Assembly: GCA_013368325.1 (NCBI GenBank)
Contig: JAACJK010000069.1
Span: 1-64,000, forward strand
Direction: 5' to 3'
DNA: 64,000 nt
Source: Ephemerocybe angulata
Taxonomy: Eukaryota > Basidiomycota > Agaricomycetes > Agaricales > Psathyrellaceae
Position 1 is the first letter of the stretch; each line of letters starts with the position of its first letter. The position numbers and the translations under genes are program-made. Shown here in pieces: positions 19,363 through 29,745 of the stretch. The notes beneath the pieces are model-generated. The model saw only the letters and a program-made list of their open reading frames with translations, did no database searches and had not been told where the DNA came from.

Positions 19363-19594
19363 GCGCTGTAATGGCTGCTCCCAACTCTCGGTTTGCGCTG
19401 TAATGGCTGCATACCCAATGGCTCTGACTTACCCTTGAGACTATGCGTCGGAATGTTCAGCGCTGTAATAGCTGCGTTCATTTTGATTGCTATCGATAAT
19501 AATCAGCGCTGTAATGGCTGCGTTTGTTATTGATTTTGATCTGCGCTGTTAAGGCTGCGATCAATCTGGGGCAAAGAAGCGCTGTCACGGCTGC
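19363..19594 (+). repeat. Six copies of a 16-bp motif in the copia leader
   Basis: GCGCTGTAATGGCTGC and close variants at 19363-19378, 19395-19410, 19460-19475, 19506-19521, 19543-19558 (TTAAG variant) and 19579-19594 (TCACG variant). Four copies are exact or differ at one base. They lie between the primer-binding site and the gag-pol ATG at 19646. Confidence 0.9.
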
Positions 19595-19645
19595 ATCTTT
19601 GATTGGAGAAACAATTGCTGATTTGATTTATTTCAGGTCTTCAAT

Positions 19646-22600
19646 ATGTCCAACACCCTTACCACTCTTGTCAACGTCTTCGACGGTACCAACTACGCAA
19701 TGTGGTCAGACGTGATGTGGGCATATCTGGAACTCCAAGGACTTTCTCTCCACGTCAATGGCACCAACAAAAGGCCCACCAAGGGTGATACCGCCGAGGA
19801 GAAGGAAGCCCAAGCCAAATGGGACATGCAAGACAAGCAAGCACGTGGTGCAATCATCCTGAGGTTAACCCCTTCTATCCGAAGTGCGGTCACAGTCCAG
19901 ACCTTGTCTAAAGGCGTCTGGGACCTCTTAAAGGAATCATATGGTACTCCTGGAGTTACCGTGATCTACGCGGACTTCAAGAAGCTTGTGTCGTTCAAGT
20001 TCAGTGGCAACGATCCCCGCCCAGAACTGGCCAAGTTTCAGGAGCTTCTGGATAGGCTGACTGCCAATCAAGTCAGCTTTGACAACTTCATCCAGTCCAT
20101 GATGTTGATCAACGCTCTTCCTGCCAAGTACGACCAGATCATCGGCCTCATCCTCCAGACCAAAGCAAAGAGTCAACTCACTGTGGAGAGTATACGAGGC
20201 CCGATCATCGCCGAGTATGAGCGCACTCAAAGCTCTACTCATGCCAACAAGATGACGGCGATCAAGAGGAAGAACAACGACCCTTCTTTCAACCAACAGC
20301 GTCAACAGAAACAACAGAACAAGCCCGCGGATAACTCCTCTGGGAATGCCTCTAACCAGGAACCCAAGAATAACTCCCGTGGCAACGCTGGTGGAAAGAA
20401 GAAGAAGGAGAAAAAGAAGAACCAAGGCTCCGGCCAAGGTAATTCTCGTCAACATCATCACCATACCCACGAAGCCCATGATCTCTCCCATATGGCGTCC
20501 TCTGCTGTCCTTCTTGGGCAACATGTCGTCAATCTAGCTCCTCATGTTCCACAACCCACTGCGGCATCTGTAGTCACCATCGGATCTCAAGGATCTATCA
20601 TCCGAAAGGCGCCTGTCAACCTGCCTGCCAAGGCCTTCACACCCACGACCGGCGACAAAATCACCTCCACCGTCACTCACTCTGTCTACCCAAGTGTTGC
20701 TCAAGCCCAAAAGATCTGCGAAGCACTCGATGTCTCCAAGACCGCTCGCAACTTGAAGGTTCTTGAGGAGATTCCCCTTGCTGATCGTCTCAGCTCTCCT
20801 CCACCGGCCAAGGGCACTAGGACTGAGTCTCCACCTCCTACCCCCATCAAATCTACCATCGTCGACGATGATGATGCTGTCTCACTCGGCGATGAAGATC
20901 TTACCGATCAAGATGCGGAAGGATCTCTCTGGGGTGGAGATGAAGACGCTGCTATGCAGCTTGACGAGATGAACACGGGGTACAACGATGATGCGAACTC
21001 GTACGTCCCATCCTCACAACTGACCAAGCATTTCGCTGACGTCTTAGCTGATCCACAGTCTCTTCGATTAAATATGTTGGACTGCAGCGATGATGTATAT
21101 ATGGATGCTTGTATTGCACTTAAATCTATTGCTTCTCGAGTCGATTCTTTGAATCCAGCAATTAATTGTGCTCAGTGTGAGAATCCTGATCTCCAACTCT
21201 GGATATTGGACTCAGGTGCTTCGATACATGTTACTGCAACAATATCGGACTTCCACGATTACCGGATTCTAGACAATGGTCCAAAGATCCGTACTGCTGC
21301 TAAAAACAGCATACTCCAAATGCAAGGAGTCGGATCGGTTTTCGTTGAACATTTTGGGTATGACCCAACATCGGGAAAGCCCGCACCTGTACGATCACGC
21401 ATCTCTCCAGTATTTCATATCCCCAATCTCGATACAAGACTTCTCTCTATGGGGGAGCTCTTACAAAGACCTGGATCATACGTGAAAGGCAACAAGGATG
21501 CGATAGGAATTTACACTGCCTCGCATCATCAACTGGTTATCTGCCGCCCGCAGTTCCCTGACGATAATATCTATTGGTTTCGCACCAAAATCGTTCAGCA
21601 GGACAAACTTGCGGATACTGTGTCGACACTTTACAGTGTTGATTACGAAACCATGCATAAACGCTTTGGGCATCCCTCCAAAGAAGTGCTCGAAAGGGCC
21701 AGGGGGAGCACAGAAAAATTCCCAGAAATCTCGATTCCAAAGAAATCTCCGATCTGTCGTGGATGCGAAGAAGGGAAGATGCCATCAAAGTCTTACCCTG
21801 TTTCGGAAACTCGTGCAGAACAGCCTTTTGAGAAGATTCATTCAGATCTTAAGAGCTTTCCTATCGAGTCGTACCATCGTTACACGTGGTATGTGTCATT
21901 CATTGATGACTACTCCGGTCATGCCTGGATTACTCTTTTGAGGAAAAAGGATGATACCCTCCAGGCCGTTCGCAATTTCCTAGCGATGGCTGAAACCACT
22001 TATGGCTCCAGAATCAAAGAATGGATGTCAGATGGAGGGGGAGAATACAAGTCGCATGAATTTGACAATCTCCTCAAAGAGAAAGGAATCAAGATTCTTC
22101 AAAGTGTTCCACACGTGCCTCAACAAAACGGAAGGGCAGAACGCTTCAACAGGACAATTATGGATAAAGCCCAGGCCATGCGACTGGATGCCTGTATTCC
22201 TCAGTCTTGGTGGGAATTTGCTGTGCTACATGTGGTGCACCTCTATAACAGGACACCAATGAAGCGTCTCAAATGGAAAACTCCATATGAGTTAGTACAT
22301 AAAAGGAAACCGGATGTATCCCACTTCCGTGTTTTTGGCTGTGGCGCCTACGTCTATCTTCCACCTGATGTACGAGTTAATAAACTGGCTCCGAAATCAG
22401 AGATGATGATCTTCTTAGGTTATCCGGAAGGAATGAAGGGTTATCTCTTCATGCGCCAACCCAACAATGTCCTCTTCAAGTCGACAACAGCCACCTTTGA
22501 TGAGACGTACTTTCCCAAGTGTAAAGATGTGGTTCCACGCGGTACAACCAGAGAAGGCGAACCTTCGGGATCGCAAGATCAGAATAACATTCCTCCCGAG

Positions 22601-24712
22601 GAAGATGGAGATAGTGACGATAATGAATTTCTGCCTCGTCCTCCATCACCCCCTATACCTAAAAGGGATAACAGCCCCAATCATGACGATGATCAAGGCC
22701 CGCATCCGCTGCCACCTCTGCCTCCGGTGAATGAGGAACCTCAACAATGTGGTAAACGACGTGCTCCACAAGGTGATCCTCCGGCGCCAACTAGGGCGTC
22801 AAGCAGACTGCGGAAAGTTCCTACCAAGCCTGGCAATTCATATGGGGAGCGGAACCCTGTTGAATCTGAGAAAATTGGTCAAAAGGAGTGGAAAAAACTT
22901 GTCGGCGACACCGAGAATAGGCCATCCGGTAGTTCGCAACAGAAAGGAAAGGAAAAGGTTCCCGGACCAATTCCTGCTCCACCACCTCCTCCAGAAGTCG
23001 AAGCATCGTCTTCTGATGAAAGTGACTCTGATGAATCATCATCTGACCAAGCAGATGCCATGTGGAACGACTACGGTACCTATATTGCAAAATTGGTCCG
23101 TGAAGGGGGAGTAGAGTTTATGGAACATTTGCTGTCAAAAGCAATTCCTGCAGACTTACCTCAAAAAGCACCACGAGAGTGGACATTCCGCGATATCATG
23201 CGCTTACCAAAGCCTGAAAGGGAAGAATGGCTTAAGGCCTGCAATGAGGAGATCGAGGCTCTCTTCAAACGTGGAGTTCTTTCGCTAACTGATCTACCTG
23301 CTGGCCGAAAGGCTATAGCAAACAGATGGGTTTTCGACATCAAATCAGATGGTCGGAAACGTGCCCGATTAGTTGCCAAAGGTTTCTCACAAGTTGAGGG
23401 CATAGACTTCAATGAGATCTTCTCACCCGTCGTACGATACGAATCTGTTCGTCTCCTTTTGGCACTCGCTGCATTGGAGGGCTGGGATATTACAGCCGTC
23501 GACGTGAAAACTGCCTTTCTATATGGCAAGTTAGAAGAGGAGATTTACATGCTCCAACCTGAAGGCTTCATTATCAAAGGGCAGGCGCGTAAAGTCTATC
23601 GACTACATCGTGCCATATACGGTCTGAAGCAAGCCTCCAATGCATGGTACAAGGAGCTTGTAGGGTCAATGAAACTCTTAGGGTTTCAGCGACTATCGAC
23701 TGACACTGGGATTTTCATGTTCCAGGACTCTCACGGTGAATTCGTCATCGTGGTCGCTTATGTCGACGACCTCCTATTTATGGGACCAAAAACCAACCTC
23801 GTTGTGTCCAAGAAGAATCTCTTTATGGACAAATGGGAATGTAGGGACTTAGGTGAACCGTCTGAATTCCTCCGGATGCGTATCCAACGCAAGGATGGCA
23901 AGATCTTACTCGATCAAACCAACTATCTCAAAGCTGTCCTTGAGCGCTTTGGAATGATGGACTGCCGAGTTGCTCCCACACCCATGGTTGAAGGCTATCG
24001 CCCTCTACCCAACGAAGGTCCTGTTGATCCACAACTGCGACACCGCTTCCAGTCTGTGATCGGATCACTGCTGTACCTCATGCTAGGCACACGCCCTGAT
24101 ATTGCATATGCTGTCACCAAGCTATCGCAATTTGCAGCAAATCCGACACAAGAGCATCTCAACCAAGCGCTCTACATCTGCAAATACCTCCGAGGCACCA
24201 TGGACTATTCATTGGTTCTTGATGGACGTTCCGGCAAGGGACTTATTGCCTATTCGGATTCTGATCACGCTGCTGATTTGATCAAGCGTCGATCTGTGAC
24301 TGGATATGTGGTGAAGATGGCTAACGCCGCTGTCAGTTGGACATCACATGCTCAGAAGACTGTTGCTCTCTCCTCCACCGAAGCTGAATACATGGCACTG
24401 TCAGATTGCAGTCGTCAAGTTATGTGGATGAAGCACATGTTCAAAGAGCTTAGGATGAACGTTGGCAAAGTTCCAATCTGTTCCGACAACAATGGAGCTA
24501 TATTCATTGGCTCCAACCCCATTCAGGAAAGGCGCATCAAACATATCGATGTTCGCTATCATTATATCCGTGAATGTGTGGAAGACGGCAATGTGGAAAT
24601 TCTTCGAGTTGATACCTCTGAGAACACTGCCGATACTATGACAAAGCCACTTGGTCGCGTCAAGTTTGTCGAGTTCAGGGAACAACTAGGACTTGAGTTT
24701 TACTCGCCTTAG
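19646..24712 (+). CDS. Copia Gag-Pol polyprotein, single 1,688-aa ORF
   Basis: The ATG at 19646 opens MSNTLTTLVNVFDGTNYAMW, typical of copia Gag. The Gag C-terminus is Lys-rich (GGKKKKEKKKNQGSG) and His-rich (RQHHHHTHEAHDLSH), with no CCHC knuckle. Protease: LWILDSGASIHVT. Integrase: a zinc region (HKRFGHPSKEV...CRGCEEGK), then a D,D,E core in HSDLKSFP, SDGGGEY and QQNGRAERFN. RT: NRWVFDIKSDGRKRARLVA, AVDVKTAFLYG and the catalytic YVDD. RNase H: AYSDSDHAAD and ALSSTEAEYMAL. Integrase precedes RT, the copia order. The frame has no stop. Confidence 0.95.
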   Translation: MSNTLTTLVNVFDGTNYAMWSDVMWAYLELQGLSLHVNGTNKRPTKGDTAEEKEAQAKWDMQDKQARGAIILRLTPSIRSAVTVQTLSKGVWDLLKESYGTPGVTVIYADFKKLVSFKFSGNDPRPELAKFQELLDRLTANQVSFDNFIQSMMLINALPAKYDQIIGLILQTKAKSQLTVESIRGPIIAEYERTQSSTHANKMTAIKRKNNDPSFNQQRQQKQQNKPADNSSGNASNQEPKNNSRGNAGGKKKKEKKKNQGSGQGNSRQHHHHTHEAHDLSHMASSAVLLGQHVVNLAPHVPQPTAASVVTIGSQGSIIRKAPVNLPAKAFTPTTGDKITSTVTHSVYPSVAQAQKICEALDVSKTARNLKVLEEIPLADRLSSPPPAKGTRTESPPPTPIKSTIVDDDDAVSLGDEDLTDQDAEGSLWGGDEDAAMQLDEMNTGYNDDANSYVPSSQLTKHFADVLADPQSLRLNMLDCSDDVYMDACIALKSIASRVDSLNPAINCAQCENPDLQLWILDSGASIHVTATISDFHDYRILDNGPKIRTAAKNSILQMQGVGSVFVEHFGYDPTSGKPAPVRSRISPVFHIPNLDTRLLSMGELLQRPGSYVKGNKDAIGIYTASHHQLVICRPQFPDDNIYWFRTKIVQQDKLADTVSTLYSVDYETMHKRFGHPSKEVLERARGSTEKFPEISIPKKSPICRGCEEGKMPSKSYPVSETRAEQPFEKIHSDLKSFPIESYHRYTWYVSFIDDYSGHAWITLLRKKDDTLQAVRNFLAMAETTYGSRIKEWMSDGGGEYKSHEFDNLLKEKGIKILQSVPHVPQQNGRAERFNRTIMDKAQAMRLDACIPQSWWEFAVLHVVHLYNRTPMKRLKWKTPYELVHKRKPDVSHFRVFGCGAYVYLPPDVRVNKLAPKSEMMIFLGYPEGMKGYLFMRQPNNVLFKSTTATFDETYFPKCKDVVPRGTTREGEPSGSQDQNNIPPEEDGDSDDNEFLPRPPSPPIPKRDNSPNHDDDQGPHPLPPLPPVNEEPQQCGKRRAPQGDPPAPTRASSRLRKVPTKPGNSYGERNPVESEKIGQKEWKKLVGDTENRPSGSSQQKGKEKVPGPIPAPPPPPEVEASSSDESDSDESSSDQADAMWNDYGTYIAKLVREGGVEFMEHLLSKAIPADLPQKAPREWTFRDIMRLPKPEREEWLKACNEEIEALFKRGVLSLTDLPAGRKAIANRWVFDIKSDGRKRARLVAKGFSQVEGIDFNEIFSPVVRYESVRLLLALAALEGWDITAVDVKTAFLYGKLEEEIYMLQPEGFIIKGQARKVYRLHRAIYGLKQASNAWYKELVGSMKLLGFQRLSTDTGIFMFQDSHGEFVIVVAYVDDLLFMGPKTNLVVSKKNLFMDKWECRDLGEPSEFLRMRIQRKDGKILLDQTNYLKAVLERFGMMDCRVAPTPMVEGYRPLPNEGPVDPQLRHRFQSVIGSLLYLMLGTRPDIAYAVTKLSQFAANPTQEHLNQALYICKYLRGTMDYSLVLDGRSGKGLIAYSDSDHAADLIKRRSVTGYVVKMANAAVSWTSHAQKTVALSSTEAEYMALSDCSRQVMWMKHMFKELRMNVGKVPICSDNNGAIFIGSNPIQERRIKHIDVRYHYIRECVEDGNVEILRVDTSENTADTMTKPLGRVKFVEFREQLGLEFYSP

Positions 24713-24755
24713 GTCCGCTTAGCGATCTCTGAGAGATGCACTTAGCGAGGGGGAG

Positions 24756-25160
24756 TGTTGAGCGTCTATTGATAAATAAGATGCGAGATACAAAACAGTC
24801 ATATACTGACCATATCCAGAAATGGAATGTATGACGTCAGTCAACCGCTAACTCTCGACAAGTAGCGATTTATTGACGTCATAGTCACGTGACTTTTCCC
24901 ACGCCTCAATATTGGACTTCGGACTTCTGTAAACACAGAATCGTGCATTGCATATGACTCTCGTTCTTCGTTACTTACTTATATAGTATAGTCACACTCG
25001 AGTCACACCCTCTACATGTATATATACCCTGTATCGTAGCTGCAATTCTATATCGACTTTACCAGTCATCTCAGTAGTCACTTAGTTAGCCTCTAGCTAG
25101 TCTCACTCGGTAAGTCTAGTAAGCCTTAACCGCTGCGCGTACTATCGTGCTACTTCTATA
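24756..25160 (+). repeat. Copia 3' LTR
   Basis: 405 bp, preceded by a purine run and followed by AACCA. Nearly identical to the 5' LTR. Confidence 0.93.
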
Positions 25161-25239
25161 AACCAGACAGAGGTGGTGGGGTCACAAATACCGGCATGGG
25201 ACCGAACTGGGGTACGGGTGCTTGGATATCCACACCGGC

Positions 25240-25660
25240 ATTGGTGGGGGATACGAGGGTGGGAGGGACAGCCGGGGGTACAACGGTGGGAGGCACAGTG
25301 TTGGAATGAGCGGCAGCGGCGGCGGGAGGCCCAGCGACGGGAGGCGCGGCAGTGGGCGGTGCGCTGGTGGGATCGGCGGCAGCGCGAGGCATGGTGGCTG
25401 GAGGTGGAGCGTTGGGAGGTGCGGCGGCGGCAGCGGGAGCGGGAGACACGGCGGCAGGAGCGGGAGACGCAGAGGCAGGAGTGGGAGACACGGCAGCAGG
25501 AGCGGGAGACACGGCGGCGGGAGCGAGAGACGCAGCGACGGGAGCGGGAGACGCGGCGACGGGAGCGGGAGACGCGGCGACGGGAGTGGGAGACGCGGCG
25601 ACGGGAGCGGGAGACGCGGTGGCAGGAGACGCGTCCACTTCATCCCCACTGTCGTCCTCA
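25240..25660 (-). repeat. Tandem ASPAPVA-coding repeat
   Basis: On the minus strand, repeats of 21 nt encode ASPAPVA/VSPAPAA, giving a Pro-Ala-Ser linker in the split gene. Long ORFs on the opposite strand here (RERETRRQE-like) are shadows of this repeat. Confidence 0.85.
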
Positions 25661-27418
25661 CCATCCTTTCCTTCCCCCTCCTCCTTCGATTTGCCCTCCA
25701 TCCTCTTTAGCCGCTCGTTATGGGCTTGGATAGCAGCACTCCATTTCTCGGGCCCTAGATAGAGAGATGAGAACCAAGAAATCATTGTTAAAAGCAACGT
25801 AAGGTACTCACCGTAGATCTCAGCCCGAGACCATTGTCTAAGATGTCCGAGAACTGTCTTGATCAGTTCAGAATGGACTTCAGTAAAGAGCTTATCTGCC
25901 CCATCTCTACCAAAAGCGATCCTAGATCCAAAAAAGCCATCGTCAGCAAACCCAAACAGTCACAAATCGTGTACAATATATTAATTCTTACACTTTACTC
26001 AACAACTTCTTTGGGTTATTGGGATCGGGTACAATACCAATCGTAACTGTAGTAAGCGCGCACTGGTCCCACATGAGGCGACTGTTCTCGATTATAAACG
26101 CATCCACGCGGTCGAGAGCCCTTTTGGAAATGGTAAGTCCGAAACTCGAGACAGTCGAGAATGAGAGAAGGACTCACTCCTGCCTAAGACTGGCTTTACG
26201 AGCTAAACCAGAACCCGAACGACGCAGGTCATCCTCTTCATTGAGCCTCTGTCTCTCTTTGATAACTTCCTCTGCTACTGCCCTCAGCTCGTCCTCGGAA
26301 GCTTTGTCAAATTCATGCTGAATGACGGCAGCACGAACATGCAAGTTCCAACCCCTCCTCTTTGCCTCATCCTTGTGTTTCTGCGGAATATCGGAACCCT
26401 TCAAGAGATCCCCATCATCGTCTTCGTCCTCACTCGCACTACCTCCCTGCCCCCCATCGTCCTCCTTGTCACCCTCATCCGCCTCGCCATTGTCATTATC
26501 TTGGCCACTTGCATCGCAGCCAACTGCTCCCAAGTTCGACTCAGCCTTTCTAGCCCTGTATTCCTTCATCGCCTCATTGATCAAAGCGTCCAGCCAATCA
26601 CGGTTGAGCTGGTAGTAGATCTCAGCGCGCTTACTGACCCGCTTTCGTGTCTTGACGAAAGCCTTTGCAGCACAAGAGAGGGAATACCGAGTTCCACGAG
26701 CTCCTTCACCAACACCAAGCCCCTGGCCCCCGTATATCCTCTTATGCAGATAACGGAAGAGATTCTTTATTTGCTGAGGGTAAATCCTAAGTGTCCGTCG
26801 CTCCGATTACAGGATACTGAAGCTTACCTTACACCGCTCTGCGTGAGCGTTTTGAAAGATGGTTTACTCCCCATCGTTGAGGTCGTAGCCGGGTGTAAGG
26901 ACGTGCGAGCCCAGTTTATTCTTCTCGACAAGCTCATTCTTCATCGGAAATTTGGTGAAGAACTTCTCCTCGAACAGCGGCCAGAATCGCTGAACGGCCT
27001 TCTTCCCTCCAAGAACGGCATCGTTGTAGCTGGGCATGTCATCCGTGAAGGGATCTTGCTGGGGGTCCGTGGTCCAGCGTCGAGGTGGCATAGCGAGCTG
27101 AATTATCTCGGGAGATGGATCTGGGAGTTATGGTATGGCGAAGCCTGAGTGAGAATGGTATTTTTGTGGTCCGGACTATGAACGAACGTGGGCCTGATCA
27201 TATATCGACATTTGCTCAGGGTGATCATGATGCATCACCATAGATTTTAGGTATGTGATGTGTTTACCAGGCATTAATTCTATTCTTTATTCCCAGATCC
27301 TTGCCAAACATTTAAGTACGACTCCCGCTATCCCGCGCCGTTCTTCTGTCTCCATGGTAGATGCTCCGATTGGATCGTCTACTATTGAAACGCACAGTGA
27401 GTTGTATTATTTCCGCAT

Positions 27419-27652
27419 TTAGAAGGACTTGTAACATACGCTACGCTGCTTCTTGCAGAAGGGCACCTTTGACGACTTGCCCATGTTGCTCTGTGCGTGA
27501 GCCGTTGGGAACGACGTGAGGAACTTCTTCTCCAATTCGGCCAATTGAATATCCTTTGTATTTTTGCCGTTCCTGATGGCGTCCTGGTAGCTCTCCCAAT
27601 TCTTGTTGAGAAAGTCCGCCTGTGAGCGAGGATCCCAGCGCGAGGGTGACAT
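27419..27652 (-). pseudogene. N-terminal module fragment related to the split gene
   Basis: It starts MSPSRWDPRSQADFLNKNWE and continues through KFLTSFPTAHAQ, aligning by eye with the first exon of the 27091 gene (MPPRRWTTDPQQDPF...KFFTKFPMKNEL). No continuation beyond about 77 codons was found. It is probably a duplicated, truncated copy. Confidence 0.5.
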
Positions 27653-28143
27653 GGAGAATCTAACGATGCTCTGGGTGATAGGGGCGTTTGGAGCTGGCTA
27701 CTGGACGCAGTTACGTCCCCTTAAGACTTCGGATAGACGTTTCAAATATATTCATCGTCTCCTGATATTATTAATTATTCCATTCCAGCAATAAATACTA
27801 TATCTACGTGATTTGGGCTCCATGTTGTTCCCGTATTTTAAGGGGACTCCACAGTTGCACGAGGATTTGAAATTACTATGATACACACACAGAACCAATT
27901 CTGATTTCGATGAAGAATCACAGGTCTCCACATCCGGAACCTCGGAACACCCTCGGCTGCTCATGCATACTCCTCAGTCCTACATACATCCCTACACCAC
28001 CCCCTAAACAAATCGTAAGTTGGCACAGAAGTCGTGCGGTGGGCGCGGTCCATCAACAAGGCACGCTCTGTTCTCGCACTGCCATTGTACTCTCAGAAGC
28101 CAGAGAACTGACATGTGCACTTGCTGAACAATGACTGAGAACA
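27653..28143. other. Intergenic stretch with no recognised gene
   Basis: AT-rich in its first half. Short ORFs on both strands lack family features. Confidence 0.4.
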
Positions 28144-28470
28144 TCATTTCCAATGATTGGCTGTGCCACTCACCTTGAGACGGATTTTCTTTGCAGCCTT
28201 GATGAGATCGTGTTGCGAAGGACGAAGTCTGAAGTCTTCATCCGCTGCTTCGGGCGGAATATTGCCGGCCAAAATAAGCTCTTGCTTGATGGGGAACTCT
28301 GAAAACCATGCGCCACCTAGCGCCTTCAAGAGCTCTGAGGCGCTAATGGTGTTTCCGGATGTCAAGACAGCCGACTGATGGCAGGTGGCCAGGTGCTTGA
28401 TGAGCTCACGCTGTGCGGGAGTCGCCCAGCCCCATGAGTGTCTCGCCCACATGTCGACTGTGTTGAACAT
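28144..28470 (-). pseudogene. Second N-terminal module fragment (WGWATPAQ type)
   Basis: From the ATG at 28470: MFNTVDMWARHSWGWATPAQ and later WFSEFPIKQELILAGNIPP and LIKAAKKIRLK, followed by a GTGAGT splice donor at about 28177. The FPxKxEL context resembles the split gene's first exon (KFPMKNEL). No convincing downstream exon was found. Confidence 0.45.
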
Positions 28471-28777
28471 TGTATGTAGATGTGTTGGTGAGAAAATGGG
28501 GTGGATGGGGCGATGTGTTGGCGACAAAGTGGGGTGGATACGGTGGATAAGGCGATGCTAATTTATCAAGCCACACTCCTTAAATATCCCATATCAACGT
28601 GTCACACGATTGACAACCACCATTATAAGGACAATCAAATGCAGACATATACAAATGGAATATCTAGGCCTCGGAGAGAAGAACAATGGCAATGCGGTCG
28701 ACAGCTGCTGTGCTAATTCTCATCAGACACGGCACCTGAGCGTCTCTGTGTCATCCTGGCAATTGTTCATCTACATA

Positions 28778-29378
28778 CTACACCTTATCTGCGCTCTTTT
28801 TTACTTCACATTTGTGATCCTCCTTCCACATCACCGTAAGTATGAACTCACACTCTGGGCAAACCCAAAAGAACTCCAGAAACCCTATGGCTGGGATACC
28901 AACCTCCGAATCGAGTGTGGCAAGTTGGCGGTATAACGTAGAGTAGTGGTCGAAGATAACCGGCTGATCGACTCTGAGGTAGCGTAGGAGCCGTAACCAA
29001 AGTTCGCGTGCCGCATCTGGAGTTAAGGTATTTTTAGCTAAATTGCGAAATCATGACGAATGAGGCTAACATACCTTGCTTAATCTCGGGCTTCAGAGGA
29101 CCCAAGATTGACTCTGGGATAGAAGCCAGTGTCGCACCAAACACCGGACATACGCCAGGTTCGCATTCGGTCTGGGTCCCAGTATCGGCACCCCAATGCG
29201 GTTTGGGCACAGGTTGACCCCTGATTCTGGTGGTGGCAGCATTAATGCGACGGGGAACTTGCTTGATCCACTCGTCGCTGTCTTCAGCAGGAGAAGCTAC
29301 CGGCAGAATATTAGTGTTCTGTAGGGGTTTGAGTAGTGGAATGGACCTGACCTGCGCGGCGCTTGCTAGTGGGAGCCA
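28778..29378 (-). CDS. Hypothetical protein with possible C-terminal zinc motif
   Basis: From MAPTSKRRAG at 29378, an intron ends at CCGGTAG. The next exon reads SPAEDSDEWIKQVPRRINAA through GPLKPEIKQ. A second intron (GTATGT...CTCCAG) leads to DAARELWLRLLRYLRVDQPV, and the last exon ends at 28778-28780 with CPECEFILTVMWKEDHKC, which could bind a metal ion (C-x2-C...H-x2-C). Phases are consistent across the last splice. The family is not recognised. Confidence 0.45.
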
Positions 29379-29745
29379 TGGAATGGTGGAGTGTAGAAAG
29401 AAGTGTTGTACTTAGTACTCGACAGTTGTGCGCGCTGCCCTCGGCATTCCCAGTCCCATCATCGTGACCTCGGTGATCAAAAAGAAGATAACGCGCTCGT
29501 TTCAAGTTCCTCATGGCGTCGACCTCCACACATTCCAGGAATCTTTGGGCGACCAGCCACATGCACAAAATACTTCGGGGCTTCCTTCATCAAAATATCT
29601 CATATCAACATGTCACACGATCTGCGATCACCATTACATATAAGGACAATGAAACTCCACATGTGCAGACGTATACATATGGAATATCTCGGCCTTAGAT
29701 GCCGTCAGAGAGAAGAACGATGGCAATGTGGCGACAGTTCCTATC

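Larger units (their letters stand above)
18925..25165 (+). mobile_element. Complete Ty1/copia LTR retrotransposon with 5-bp target duplication
   Basis: 5' LTR 18930-19333 and 3' LTR 24756-25160 are near identical; the difference seen is one extra G (TTAGTTACC against TTAGTTAGCC). LTRs begin TGTTGAGC and end TATA. The duplicated target AACCA flanks the element at 18925-18929 and 25161-25165. A primer-binding site follows the 5' LTR and a purine run (GCGAGGGGGAG, 24745-24755) precedes the 3' LTR. The single 1,688-codon ORF is intact. High LTR identity implies a recent insertion, possibly still competent. Confidence 0.95.
18174..27091 (-). pseudogene. Hypothetical nuclear-type protein gene split by copia insertion
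   Basis: The minus-strand gene starts MPPRRWTTDPQQDPF at 27091 and ends at 18174-18176. Excising the copia element and one AACCA copy restores the frame: VTPPPLSG on the right joins LGISTSFGPASS on the left. Order: an N-terminal module (FFTKFPMKNELVEKN); a helical basic/acidic region (MKEYRARKAESN, DEGDKEDDGGQ); a segment near 26.2-25.9 kb (TVTIGIVPDPNNPKKLL); a long Ala-Ser-Pro repeat tract (units ASPAPVA, 25.65-25.25 kb); and a C-terminal acidic then basic tail (SSRSLRNRAKL, PAPKKKGRKSSRK). Several introns are clear, but the splice after the first exon (about 26.87 kb) could not be resolved. No enzymatic motif is seen. Related N-terminal fragments occur at 27.4-27.7 and 28.1-28.5 kb. The insertion should inactivate it. 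Confidence 0.6.

Noticed and set aside
19937..20524. 195-aa minus-strand ORF opposite copia gag
   Set aside because: Lies wholly within the conserved copia gag-pol ORF and has no recognisable features of its own.
25173..25762. Long ORFs on the plus strand rich in Arg/Glu/Gly (up to 186 aa)
   Set aside because: They are antisense to a 21-nt ASPAPVA-coding repeat of the minus-strand gene; the composition follows from the repeat.
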